A stretch of DNA of 64,000 nt from Pleomorphomonas sp. JP5. Its GTDB lineage: Bacteria; Pseudomonadota; Alphaproteobacteria; Rhizobiales; Pleomorphomonadaceae. Location: positions 248,001 to 312,000 of the forward strand of contig NZ_JAMDLI010000021.1 of the NCBI RefSeq assembly GCF_023721815.1, given 5' to 3'. Position 1 is the stretch's first letter. Each line of letters begins with the position of its first letter. The notes below the pieces were generated by a model. It did no database searches. It was not told the DNA's origin and saw only the letters and a list, made by a program, of their open reading frames with translations. The translations under genes were made by a program, and so were the position numbers. This document shows positions 20,634-29,577 of this stretch, piece by piece.

Positions 20634-21716
20634 ATGCAGCGCTTTATTCTCAATCGTCGTCAGATGCTCGGAGGTCTCGCCGCCGGGGCCGGGCTTTCGC
20701 TTCTGGGCCCAATGAGCCGGGCCTCCGCAGCCGTTTCGGAAATCGTCTGGGCCACCTGGGATTCAAACGGTCATCCCGAATATGTCGCCGCTTTCGAGAA
20801 GGCGACGGGCACCAAGGTCAAGCTGTCGTTCCTGTCGAGCGAGGACGCGCAGTTCGCGGCCTTGAAGACCGGTTCGGCATCCGATTGGGACATCGTCAAT
20901 CCCTCGCTGAACCAGGCCCGACGCTATATCAAGGCCGGCGAGCTGATGCCGCTCGACCTCACAAAGGTACCGAACCTTGCGCACATGTACGACGTGTTCA
21001 AGGCGACCGACAAGGTCAAGGGCGAAGACGGCCAGACCTATGCCATTCCCTATCTCTGGGGCCTCAACCCCATTGTCTATCGGTCGGACATCCACACCGA
21101 GGAGCCCACCTATTCGACGCTGTTCGATCCGAAGTTCAAGGGGCAGCTCGCCATGCGCGACTATGCCCTGGAATCGATTGCCATCGCGGCTCTGTACATC
21201 GGCATTCCGCGCGATCGCGCTTTCCTGCTGACCTCCGACGAACTCGTCGAGGTCAAGAAGGCGCTGATCGCCCAGAAGCCGCTGCTCAGGACCTACTGGC
21301 AAACCATCGGCGATCTCACGAACCTCTTTGCCACCGGAGAGGTGACCGCCGCTTTCTCCTGGCGCGTGCCTTACGATGCGCTGAAGGACAAGATGAAGGT
21401 GGCGATGGCCAAGCCCAAGGCTGGTATCATGGGTTGGTGCGACTGCTTCGGCATTCCTGCCAGCTTGCCGGAGGAAAAGATCGAGACTGCCTACAAGTTC
21501 GCCGATTACCTGCTTGGCGCGGACTACGCCTCGACCATCGCCGAAATCGGCAACTATGCCACCACGTCGTCGATCATCCGCGACACGCTCTCCACCGAAA
21601 AGCAGGAAGCCATCTTCATCGACGATCTCTCGGTGATGCAGAACTTCATGTGGCCGGAAGCCCCTGAGAATTACTCGGAGTGGCTGAAGGTGTGGAACGA
21701 GGTCAAGGCGGCCTGA
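20634..21716 (+). CDS. Polyamine-type ABC transporter substrate-binding protein
   Basis: A 360-residue periplasmic binding protein of the spermidine/putrescine (PotD) family. The N terminus MQRFILNRRQMLGGLAAG has a twin arginine and a hydrophobic stretch, suggesting Tat export. The mature part begins near EIVWATWDSNGHPEYVAAFE and contains WGLNPIVYRSDI and the KIETAYKFADYLLG region. The start is preceded by GAAGAGGGG. It is followed by the ATPase and two permeases, making a complete importer. The ligand could be a polyamine or another small cation. Confidence 0.9.
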   Translation: MQRFILNRRQMLGGLAAGAGLSLLGPMSRASAAVSEIVWATWDSNGHPEYVAAFEKATGTKVKLSFLSSEDAQFAALKTGSASDWDIVNPSLNQARRYIKAGELMPLDLTKVPNLAHMYDVFKATDKVKGEDGQTYAIPYLWGLNPIVYRSDIHTEEPTYSTLFDPKFKGQLAMRDYALESIAIAALYIGIPRDRAFLLTSDELVEVKKALIAQKPLLRTYWQTIGDLTNLFATGEVTAAFSWRVPYDALKDKMKVAMAKPKAGIMGWCDCFGIPASLPEEKIETAYKFADYLLGADYASTIAEIGNYATTSSIIRDTLSTEKQEAIFIDDLSVMQNFMWPEAPENYSEWLKVWNEVKAA

Positions 21717-21813
21717 TCCATCGCCCGCGCCCTCGGCAAGCGATAGGGCGGTGCGGGATTTGCTTGTCGAACGAGGTCGGGCGAGATCGTCCGACCTCGG
21801 AGATCGAGGCGAG

Positions 21814-22908
21814 ATGTTGGTGGAAAGCAGGATGGAAAAGCGAACGGAGCCGGCCTTGTCGCCGCTGCTTCTCGCAATGCGGGGCGTCGTCAAGACATTC
21901 GGTCGCTCGACCGCGGTGGACGGCATCGATCTCGACGTTCCCGAACGGGCGTTCTTGACATTGCTCGGCCCGTCAGGGTGCGGCAAAACGACCGTTCTCA
22001 GGATGATCGCCGGATTCGAGACGCCGGACGCCGGCGACATGCGCCTCGACAACACGCCGCTGGCCGACGTGCCGCCCGAACGGCGTCCCGTCAATACCGT
22101 CTTCCAGTCCTATGCTCTTTTCCCTCACCTCACCGTCAATGAGAACGTCGCTTTCTCGCTGAACCTTCGGGGCGGCATTCCGGATATTCCGGCGCGCGTG
22201 CGGCGTTCGCTCGAGGCCGTTCATATGGCGGACTTCGGCGACCGCTATCCGCACCAGCTTTCCGGCGGTCAGCAACAGCGCGTCGCCGTGGCGCGTTCGA
22301 TCATCGCCGAGCCACGCCTTCTCTTGCTGGACGAGCCGTTGTCGGCCCTCGACCGCAAGATGCGCGGCCACCTCCAGATCGAGTTGAAGGCGCTTCAGCG
22401 GCGTCTCGGCATTGCCTTCGTCTACGTGACGCACGACCAGGAGGAAGCCTTCGCGCTGTCCGATATCGTGGTGGTGATGAACAAGGGCCGCATCGCCCAG
22501 AAGGCCGATCCCCAGACGATCTACAGCCGCCCGGCCGACAGCTTCGTTGCCGACTTCATCGGAAATTCGACGCTGGTGGAAGGGCGGATCCGAGAGCGTC
22601 GCAGTGACGTGGCCACAATCGGCACCTCGCTCGGCGATATCACGGCGCCGGTTGCCGATGGTCTCGCCAGCGGCGATGCCGCCATGCTGGTCATTCGGCC
22701 CGAGCTGCTGGCGACGCAGGGCGAGGGCAAGGCGACCTTCACCGGTACCGTCAGCAACTGCGTCTTTCAGGGCGAACGGAACATGATCCAGGCGGAAGTC
22801 GCCGGCGTGTCCCTGCGATTTGCCGCCGAGGCGCCTCAAGCGGCTGGAGCGCCTGTCTCGCTCTGGCTCGACGCCGACCACAGCTTCATCACGAGAATCG
22901 CCGCATGA
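21814..22908 (+). CDS. ABC transporter ATP-binding protein (PotA-like)
   Basis: About 364 residues. Walker A is LLGPSGCGKTTVLRM, the signature motif is LSGGQQQRVAVARSI, Walker B is LLLLDEPLSALD and the switch His is in YVTHDQEEAFAL. The C-terminal third is a TOBE domain. The Q loop reads VFQSYALFPHLTV, typical of the polyamine/iron group. The start may be this ATG or the one at 21832. It overlaps the first permease gene by 4 bases. Confidence 0.93.
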   Translation: MLVESRMEKRTEPALSPLLLAMRGVVKTFGRSTAVDGIDLDVPERAFLTLLGPSGCGKTTVLRMIAGFETPDAGDMRLDNTPLADVPPERRPVNTVFQSYALFPHLTVNENVAFSLNLRGGIPDIPARVRRSLEAVHMADFGDRYPHQLSGGQQQRVAVARSIIAEPRLLLLDEPLSALDRKMRGHLQIELKALQRRLGIAFVYVTHDQEEAFALSDIVVVMNKGRIAQKADPQTIYSRPADSFVADFIGNSTLVEGRIRERRSDVATIGTSLGDITAPVADGLASGDAAMLVIRPELLATQGEGKATFTGTVSNCVFQGERNMIQAEVAGVSLRFAAEAPQAAGAPVSLWLDADHSFITRIAA

Positions 22909-23765
22909 CCTTCCGTCAGCGCCATCTCGCTCTGCCGGTGGCGGCGGCGATCATCGCCGGCTGCATAGCGCCGCTGGCCGTTCTCGTCGCCTTCAGCTTC
23001 TACGAGGTGGAAGACTTCGATCTGGTTCCGGCCTTTTCATTCCGGGCGTGGGGCGAGCTTGCCACGTCGACGACCGACTGGTTCCTGATCGGCAAGGCGG
23101 TGTTGTCGGGTGTCGCAACCACGCTGTTTACCGCCTTGCTCGGCTATCCGGTGGCGCTGGCGCTGACGCGACTTGCCGCGTCGGCCAAGGGGATCGCCAT
23201 CATCGTGCTGCTGACGCCGCTTTACACCGGTGAGATCGTCCGCATTTACGCTTGGCGGATCGTGCTCGGCGGGGAAGGGCTGATCAACACGGTGTTGCTG
23301 GGACTCGGATTGATCGACGAGCCGCTGAAGTTCCTGCTGTTCTCGCCGTTCACCATCGGTCTCGTCCTCACCTACAACAATCTGCCCTTCATGGTGCTCG
23401 CCATCTGGGTGTCGGCCGAGATGGTCGACCGGCGATTGATCGAGGCGGCGCGCGACCTTGGCGCCCGGCCGGTCGACGCCTTCTTCCGTGTGATCTTTCC
23501 GCTGACCACGCCGGGTCTCGCCGCGGGCAGCCTCACCGTCTTTGCGCTGTCGGCTGGAGAAATGCTGACGCCCAATCTTCTTGGGGGCACATCTGGCGCC
23601 ACCGCCATGGCGCTCATCGACAACCTGTTTGGAACGGCCTTTGATTGGCCGCTTGCCTCGGCGCTGGCCCTGGCGTTGCTCGCAACGCTTTTTCTCGTTG
23701 CGTCGGCCATGGCCGGGTTGCTGCTGCGTCTCAAGGGCGCGCGCGCCATGATCGGGAGGACATGA
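22905..23765 (+). CDS. ABC transporter permease (PotB-like)
   Basis: A 286-residue inner-membrane protein with about six membrane segments. The cytoplasmic EAA loop, which docks to the ATPase, is EAARDLGARPVDAFFRVIFP. Text such as TPLYTGEIVRIYAWRIVLGG and YNNLPFMVLAIW is typical of PotB. Start and stop overlap the ATPase and the next permease by 4 bases each, so it is translated as part of a tight operon. Confidence 0.93.
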   Translation: MTFRQRHLALPVAAAIIAGCIAPLAVLVAFSFYEVEDFDLVPAFSFRAWGELATSTTDWFLIGKAVLSGVATTLFTALLGYPVALALTRLAASAKGIAIIVLLTPLYTGEIVRIYAWRIVLGGEGLINTVLLGLGLIDEPLKFLLFSPFTIGLVLTYNNLPFMVLAIWVSAEMVDRRLIEAARDLGARPVDAFFRVIFPLTTPGLAAGSLTVFALSAGEMLTPNLLGGTSGATAMALIDNLFGTAFDWPLASALALALLATLFLVASAMAGLLLRLKGARAMIGRT

Positions 23766-24550
23766 TGGGCCGGATCGGCTTCTCGGTACTGATCGTCGCG
23801 GCTGGATTTCTTTATCTGCCGCTCGTCGTGCTGGCGATGTTTTCCTTCAACGATTCAGCATTGATGGCGTTCCCGCTGTCCGGCTTCACGCTCGATTGGT
23901 ACCGGGAGCTGGCGCAGAGCGACAACTTCCTCAGCGGGTTCGTCACCTCTTTCCTGATCGCCCAGCCGGTCGGAATTCTCGCCATGCTGTTCGGGCTGAT
24001 GGCTTCCCTTGCCCTGACGGCGCCAGGGTTCCGTTGGCGCGGTCTGTTCGCCGTTCTCTTGCTGACCCCGTTCCTGGTGCCGAAGAGCGTCCTGTCTATT
24101 GCCCAGGCGATGATCATGAGCCGCATCGGCTTCGAGCGCGGGGCCACGGCGTTGATCCTGGCGCAGTCGCTGGTGGCGCTGCCGTTTGCCACGGCACTCA
24201 TATCGGCAGTGATGGTGCGATTCGATCGACGGTTGATCGAGGCGGCGCGCGATCTTGGGGCCTCCCCCTGGCAGGCTTTCCTGCGTGTGCTGCTGCCGCA
24301 AATCAGGCCGGCACTGTCGGGGGCCTATTCGGTTGGAGTCATCCTGTCGCTGGCCGATCTGACCATCGCCATGTTCCTCGCCGGCCGGACGCAACCGCTG
24401 TCGCTGATGGTCGCTTCGGAGTTTCGGCGAGAACTGCGCCCCGACCTCAACGCCATGCAGGTGGTTGTTCTGGTGGTAACCGCGCTGCTGGTCGGCCTCA
24501 GCGAAGTCTACCGCCGCCGACGGCTGCGCAGGTTGGCGGCGGCGGCCTGA
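23762..24550 (+). CDS. ABC transporter permease (PotC-like)
   Basis: A 262-residue inner-membrane protein. Its start MMGRIGFSVLIVAAGFLYLP overlaps the previous stop (ATGA) and is preceded by GGGAGGAC; the longer upstream open frame is disregarded. The EAA loop is EAARDLGASPWQAFLRVLLP. SFNDSALMAFPLSGFTLDWY is the usual PotC N-terminal periplasmic segment. It completes the substrate-binding protein-ATPase-permease-permease importer. It converges with the creatininase gene with 4 bases between stops. Confidence 0.93.
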   Translation: MMGRIGFSVLIVAAGFLYLPLVVLAMFSFNDSALMAFPLSGFTLDWYRELAQSDNFLSGFVTSFLIAQPVGILAMLFGLMASLALTAPGFRWRGLFAVLLLTPFLVPKSVLSIAQAMIMSRIGFERGATALILAQSLVALPFATALISAVMVRFDRRLIEAARDLGASPWQAFLRVLLPQIRPALSGAYSVGVILSLADLTIAMFLAGRTQPLSLMVASEFRRELRPDLNAMQVVVLVVTALLVGLSEVYRRRRLRRLAAAA

Positions 24551-24554
24551 TCTT

Positions 24555-25376
24555 TCAGCGGGTAAAGGCGGTTCTCGCCGTCAGACGGTCGAGATCGAAC
24601 GCCGCGACATCGGCAAGAAGCGAGACGAAGGCGGAGCCGGCGCGGTCGACGATGATCCGTCCCTTTTCCGCTGTCGCGGCTCTGGCGTTACCGGCAACGC
24701 CCTTGGGGTGGAGATCCTGCGCCTGCCAGCCAAACCCGACGGCGCCCTCGGCGGTCAGCAGACTGCCGGACGCCTCGATCTCGACGGTCAGCGGCACGAA
24801 GTCTTCCGCCTTGTCCATGGAGACGAGATCGCCATGCAGATGCAGCATGGCGCTGGTCTCGAGGTCGCCCCCATGGATGCCGTGGGCCGATTCGGCGGCA
24901 GGAATGATGTCATCGATCGCGGTGATGCGGAACCATGAGCAGGCGACTGCCAGCATTCCGAGTTTCACCCGGATGTCGCGGCAGACGATGTCGATCAGCG
25001 CGATCTGACCGCCATGGGCATTGAAGAAAACCAGCTTGCGGACACCGGCCCGATGAACGCTCTCGGCGATCTCGAACCAGATGCGCGCCAGCGTTTCGCC
25101 CGACACGGCGATGGTGCCAGGAAAGGCCAGGTGTTCGTCGGATTTGCCGTAGGGCAGCGGTGGAAGCACCAGCACGTCGGCGTTGGCACCGAGCTTGCCT
25201 AGTGCGTCGGCAAGCACACCCGCATTGATCGCGGCATCGACGCGGACGGGCAGATGCGGCCCGTGCTGCTCGATGGCGCCGACAGGCAGCACGACAACTG
25301 TTTTCGAGAGATCACGATTGGCGAAGTCGGCGGTTGATAGGTTCCACCAGGAGAAGGAGGGCATGGCGCTACTCAT
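24555..25376 (-). CDS. Creatininase family protein
   Basis: A 273-residue amidohydrolase of the creatininase superfamily. The metal-binding segments are visible: VLPVGAIEQHGPHLPVRVDA (Glu, His, Asp), FFNAHGGQIALID (His) and HGIHGGDLETSAMLHL (Glu). Members hydrolyse creatinine or formamide/amide bonds or process small cofactors, so the substrate cannot be read from sequence. It overlaps the upstream acyl-CoA ligase by 4 bases and is probably co-expressed with it. Confidence 0.87.
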   Translation of the reverse strand: MSSAMPSFSWWNLSTADFANRDLSKTVVVLPVGAIEQHGPHLPVRVDAAINAGVLADALGKLGANADVLVLPPLPYGKSDEHLAFPGTIAVSGETLARIWFEIAESVHRAGVRKLVFFNAHGGQIALIDIVCRDIRVKLGMLAVACSWFRITAIDDIIPAAESAHGIHGGDLETSAMLHLHGDLVSMDKAEDFVPLTVEIEASGSLLTAEGAVGFGWQAQDLHPKGVAGNARAATAEKGRIIVDRAGSAFVSLLADVAAFDLDRLTARTAFTR

Positions 25377-26890
25377 TTCGCGGCTTCGGCGGCGAGCGTC
25401 GCCTTGGCGATCTTGCCGGTCGGCGTCATGGGCAGGCTTGCCGCCTTGCGGATGACGAGCGGCGTCAGGTCGTAGGGAAGGAGAGGTGCAATCGCTGCCT
25501 TGAGGGTGTCGGGGTCGACCGTCTGGCCGGGGCGCTCGGTGACGAAGGCGATGGGTGAGGCTCCTCCCGTCGGGCTGGGAACGCCGACCAAAGCTGCCAG
25601 CAGGACGCCAGGCTGGGTGGACAGCGCTTCTTCGACATCACGCGGGAACCAGTCGATGCCATCCACTGTGACAAGTTCGGCGAGGCGACCGCGCATGGTC
25701 ACGTAGCCATCGGCATCGATGCTGCCGAGATCGCCCGAATGAAGCCAGCCGCCCCGCGTCGTTTCCGCCGTCTTTTCAGGCCGCCCCCAATAGCCGGCCA
25801 TGAAGCCGCCTCTCAGGCATATCTCGCCAACGGTACCGATCGGCGCGCGCGAGCCAGAGGTGGTGAGGATGGCCACTTCCTTGTCGGGAGTGCCCGGGCC
25901 GATGCGCATCAGCTTGGTGTCATCCGGTTCGAGTTCGGGAAAGCCGAGCGCAAAGAAGCCCCCGATTTCGCTTTGTCCGAAGCTCTCCACCAGGGGCAGT
26001 TTCAGGGTGTCGCGGAATGCCTTGCGCAGGGTCGGTGGCACCGGCCCACCGCCCGAGAGGCCAAACCGCAGCGGCGATGGCAGCCGGCCGCGTGCCTGCG
26101 ACTCCTCGAGAAGCTCGGTCAGCACCACCGGGTTGCCGACAAAGACGGTGGCGCCGGTCCTCTCGAGGGCTTCCCAGCCGCTTGTCTGGGTCCATTTGCC
26201 CATGACGTTGACGGTGGCGCCGACGGCCATTGGTGGCAGCAGGTTGGCAACGAGCTGATAGGAACTCGACAGCGCTGTCGGCCCGAAGGAGCTGTCTGTG
26301 GCGCGGATGCGCAATCGCTCTCCGATGCAGCGGGCAGCGGTCACCGTCGGCTCATGGGCGAGACAGGCGCCCTTCGGTTTGCCCGTCGTGCCGGAAGTAT
26401 AGGACAGGTGGGCGATTGCCGAGGCGTCCTCGGGATCGTTCGGTGGGGTGAGCCGGGCCGCCATGAGTTCGGGCAAGGCGTGGGCGCCGTCCTGAGGACC
26501 GTCCATGCAGATGAGATGAGAAACGCATCCCACCGCAGCCGAGGCGGCCTTCACCGGCTTCTCCATGTCGTGCGTGTAGATGATCGCCTTGGGGCGATGG
26601 TCATCGACGTAATAGGCGAGATCATCGGCGTATTTGACATTCACCAGTGCCGATATGGCCCCGAGCCGCCACGTCCCCAGCATGGCGAGGAGATAATCCA
26701 TGCCGTTGTGGGCGAAGATCAGGACGCGATCGCCCGGTAGGATGCCGAGGTGAGCGAGAGCCCCGGCCATCCTCTCCATTCCGTCCACGGCCTCAGCGGC
26801 GGTGAGTGCCAGATTTCGATCGACCCAACGGAGCGCAACGGTGTCTGGCTTACGCTCGGCAATGCGGTAGAGCAGATGGTGCATGAGCAT
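25373..26890 (-). CDS. AMP-forming acyl-CoA synthetase/ligase
   Basis: About 505 residues of the ANL superfamily. The P-loop is LSYTSGTTGKPKGACLA; further motifs are VESFGQSEIGGFFALGFPEL, GWLHSGDLGSIDADGYV and the C-terminal LPMTPTGKIAKATL with the catalytic Lys. It should activate a carboxylic acid as acyl-AMP and transfer it to CoA; the acid is unknown. Two ATGs (26890, 26884) are possible starts; an upstream TTG is less likely. It is coupled to a creatininase gene and lies 146 bases after yjjW. Confidence 0.9.
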   Translation of the reverse strand: MLMHHLLYRIAERKPDTVALRWVDRNLALTAAEAVDGMERMAGALAHLGILPGDRVLIFAHNGMDYLLAMLGTWRLGAISALVNVKYADDLAYYVDDHRPKAIIYTHDMEKPVKAASAAVGCVSHLICMDGPQDGAHALPELMAARLTPPNDPEDASAIAHLSYTSGTTGKPKGACLAHEPTVTAARCIGERLRIRATDSSFGPTALSSSYQLVANLLPPMAVGATVNVMGKWTQTSGWEALERTGATVFVGNPVVLTELLEESQARGRLPSPLRFGLSGGGPVPPTLRKAFRDTLKLPLVESFGQSEIGGFFALGFPELEPDDTKLMRIGPGTPDKEVAILTTSGSRAPIGTVGEICLRGGFMAGYWGRPEKTAETTRGGWLHSGDLGSIDADGYVTMRGRLAELVTVDGIDWFPRDVEEALSTQPGVLLAALVGVPSPTGGASPIAFVTERPGQTVDPDTLKAAIAPLLPYDLTPLVIRKAASLPMTPTGKIAKATLAAEAAK

Positions 26891-27035
26891 GGTCTGGCGG
26901 GCTCCCTGGGCGAACAGCAAAACATGCGTCGACCATGGGCAAGCCGGTGGGCGAAGGAAATTCGACGCCCGACATAGAGTTCATTGCGTGCCGCCAATTG
27001 ACGTCGTGCAAGTAGCCACCGCAGACCTTAGCGCC

Positions 27036-27905
27036 CTACGGTAGCCAGACCGATGGCAAGACGACCTCGGCAATGCCATTGGCTCTGAGCACCTCCGCCG
27101 TGGCCTCAACGGCGGCACGCGACATGGGAGCCCAGGTCGCTGCCGGCCCACGCACACCATGGTGCTGGAAGGCGTTGAGGCGGAGGTGCGTGTCCGGGCC
27201 GAGTTCATGCACCAGGTTGGAAAGCGCCGCGATCTCTTCGGGGCGGTCGGTCTCGCCGGGAATCAGAAGGAAGCGCAGTTCGCAGAGTTTGCCTGCCTCG
27301 GCAAGAAGCCTAGCCGAGGCGAGCGACAAGTCGTTGTCGGCGCCGGTAAGCCGGCGGTGGCGCTCGGGATCGAAGGCTTTGATGTCGAGCATCACGCCAT
27401 CGGTAACCGGCAAAACCCTTTGCCAGCCCTCGCTGGGCAGATTGCCGTTGCTGTCGATGAACAGCGTCAGATGGGCCAGGTCCGGCGCTGCCCGGATGGC
27501 CGTGAACAGATCGATCAGGAAATCGAGATGCACCGTCGCCTCTCCGCCGGATACGGTGAGGCCGTTGAGAAAAGGTGCATTGCGGCGAAGAAGAACAAGC
27601 ACGTCTGCCACCGTCATCCGCCGCACCATGGGGTTGGCGCGGGTAGGGCAGGCGGAAAGGCAGCTGTCGCAGGAAATGCAAGGGCCTGGATCGTGGACGA
27701 CCTTGCTGCCGGACTTCTTCAGGGCGCCGGACGGGCAAACGGAAACACAGGCGCCGCAGTCGCTGCAGACGCCGATGGTGTGCGGGTTGTGGCAGGTGAC
27801 GCAGCGGTAGTTGCAGCCCTGCAGGAACAGCACGAAGCGGTTTCCCGGCCCGTCGACGACCGACCAGGTCAGGAACTTGCTGACGGCGGCGACGCCGTCA
27901 GACAC
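27036..27905 (-). CDS. yjjW: YjjW-type glycyl-radical enzyme activase (radical SAM)
   Basis: A 289-residue radical SAM protein. The SAM-binding cluster motif is CNYRCVTCHNP near residue 32, followed by a ferredoxin-like insert with two 4Fe4S motifs, CSDCGACVSVCPSG and CISCDSCLSACP, as in glycyl-radical activases. Its partner yjjI lies immediately upstream and overlaps by 8 bases. The predicted role is to abstract hydrogen from the glycine of YjjI, generating its radical under anaerobic conditions. Confidence 0.9.
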   Translation of the reverse strand: MSDGVAAVSKFLTWSVVDGPGNRFVLFLQGCNYRCVTCHNPHTIGVCSDCGACVSVCPSGALKKSGSKVVHDPGPCISCDSCLSACPTRANPMVRRMTVADVLVLLRRNAPFLNGLTVSGGEATVHLDFLIDLFTAIRAAPDLAHLTLFIDSNGNLPSEGWQRVLPVTDGVMLDIKAFDPERHRRLTGADNDLSLASARLLAEAGKLCELRFLLIPGETDRPEEIAALSNLVHELGPDTHLRLNAFQHHGVRGPAATWAPMSRAAVEATAEVLRANGIAEVVLPSVWLP

Positions 27906-29436
27906 CCGAACCTGCCATCAGCTCAAGTCCGACGACGCGTGGCTTGCGGTCGAGAATGTGCACGGTCTCGGCCGCTTCGGCGCCGAGCGCCGTGGTGTTG
28001 ACGCGCGATCCCCTGGCCGCATTGTAGAGTTTGACGTCGGACAGGCGAATCATGAAGCCGGTGACGCGAACCAGGTCGTTGCCGGTGACGTTGGCTGTGA
28101 ACTCGCGGAACCCGAGCTGCAAGGCGCCCTTGGCGAGCTGGAACACGGCTTCCGGGTTGGACCGCACCGTCTCGTCGAGAGTGAGGATTTCCGAGACGCC
28201 CGAGAGATAATACTGGTGGTGCGGCAGGAGAGCCTGCACGTGGCTCACCGGATCCGGCTCGCTTCCGTAAGGAATGCGAACGCCGGGTGTGGTGCCGGCA
28301 TCGCTGGACAGGCCGGCCTGGGCGTGCAGCATGGCGACACCGCGCCAGACGTGCTCCATCGGCTCTCGATCGACCAGTTCGGCGAGCCGCGCCGAAATGC
28401 GGTGGCCAAGTTCGTTGGCGGTGGCATCGTGTCCGTATCGGCCAGGGCGACCGGCGAGATCCTGCAAATGGTTGACGGCCTCCGCCATGGCGAAGATGCC
28501 GAACATAGCCGTAAAGCGGTCCTTGTCGATCCAGCCTTCCTCAATGAGGAAGTTGCCGTCGAAAAAGCCCGACTGCCGGAACAGATAATCGACGCGGGCA
28601 CGCATCAGGCGGGCGTTGAGGTTGACGTAGCGCGGCAGCTGGACGTCGAGGAAATCGGCTTCGCCAGAGCTTGCCTCGGCCACCTTTTTGAGATTGACGC
28701 GCGCGAGCGATGCGGCGCCACCGCGAAGCGGTAGGGCATTGTAGCAGCTGACGATGGCATATCCCGGCTCGTCGAACACTTCCCGGTGGATCGGGTGGTT
28801 GGCGATGTGCGGCTTGGAACAGGCGATGATGTTGTCGGTGCAGAGCCGCAGGATGGCGTCGCCGCTCACTTCTGGATCGTAGAGGAAAGTCAGGTTGGGG
28901 GCCACCTGCTTCAGCTCGGCGTCTGCTTTGAGGACTGCCCGAGCGACGCGGTTGTCGGTGGGGCCGATGTCGGCATGCAGGAAGGCGTCCGGCAAGACGC
29001 GGTCGATATAGCGCCAGAAGAGCTTGATCTTGCGATAGAGCTCGTCATCCGAAACGCCGTCGCAGAAGGGCAGCAGCAGTGCGTCGATGTGGCCGATGAA
29101 CACCGGCATGCCGGTGACCGAGGGGACGTGGTGATAGGCAATCTGCAGCGTGTTGATCGCTTCGTCGAGAGTTTCGGGCTTGGGCAGCTCCAAATGCGCG
29201 GAACCGTTCTTCAGCACCACTTCATAGTCTGGCAGCACATAACGCGGCTTGTAGGGTGCGTTGCCCTCGTACATGTCGCAGATGATGCGCGCGTCGAGAG
29301 CGGCGCGCGTCTCGGCGTCGAGCAGCACGTAAGGCAGCATGTTCTCGGCCTCGACCGCCAGCGCATGTTCCTTTTGCTTGAAGCTCAGGGTCGGGTTCTG
29401 CGCGATCCGGCGCAGCTGGCTCAGCGTTTCGGTCAT
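27898..29436 (-). CDS. yjjI: YjjI family glycyl-radical enzyme
   Basis: A 512-residue protein matching the YjjI/DUF3029 family in length and in its N terminus (QNPTLSFKQKEHALAVEAEN). The best glycyl-radical motif is RVTGF at residues 457-461, which puts the radical on Gly460; a second RVVGL near residue 500 fits less well. Cys231 in VSCYNALPLRGG is the likely thiyl residue. The physiological reaction of the family is not settled as far as I know. Co-location with yjjW provides its activase; the next genes downstream are a CoA ligase and a creatininase homologue. Confidence 0.9.
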   Translation of the reverse strand: MTETLSQLRRIAQNPTLSFKQKEHALAVEAENMLPYVLLDAETRAALDARIICDMYEGNAPYKPRYVLPDYEVVLKNGSAHLELPKPETLDEAINTLQIAYHHVPSVTGMPVFIGHIDALLLPFCDGVSDDELYRKIKLFWRYIDRVLPDAFLHADIGPTDNRVARAVLKADAELKQVAPNLTFLYDPEVSGDAILRLCTDNIIACSKPHIANHPIHREVFDEPGYAIVSCYNALPLRGGAASLARVNLKKVAEASSGEADFLDVQLPRYVNLNARLMRARVDYLFRQSGFFDGNFLIEEGWIDKDRFTAMFGIFAMAEAVNHLQDLAGRPGRYGHDATANELGHRISARLAELVDREPMEHVWRGVAMLHAQAGLSSDAGTTPGVRIPYGSEPDPVSHVQALLPHHQYYLSGVSEILTLDETVRSNPEAVFQLAKGALQLGFREFTANVTGNDLVRVTGFMIRLSDVKLYNAARGSRVNTTALGAEAAETVHILDRKPRVVGLELMAGSGV

Positions 29437-29577
29437 GGCGGTTCCTCGTTGTCGGGCGCGAGCATGATACGCCGCTCAAGGAGCGGAGACCATGATCTGG
29501 CGCATCAAGCGAGATAAACGAAGGCTTGTCCAGCCGGAGGGTTACCGATCACCTCTCCATGCGTGCCACTCGGCAAC

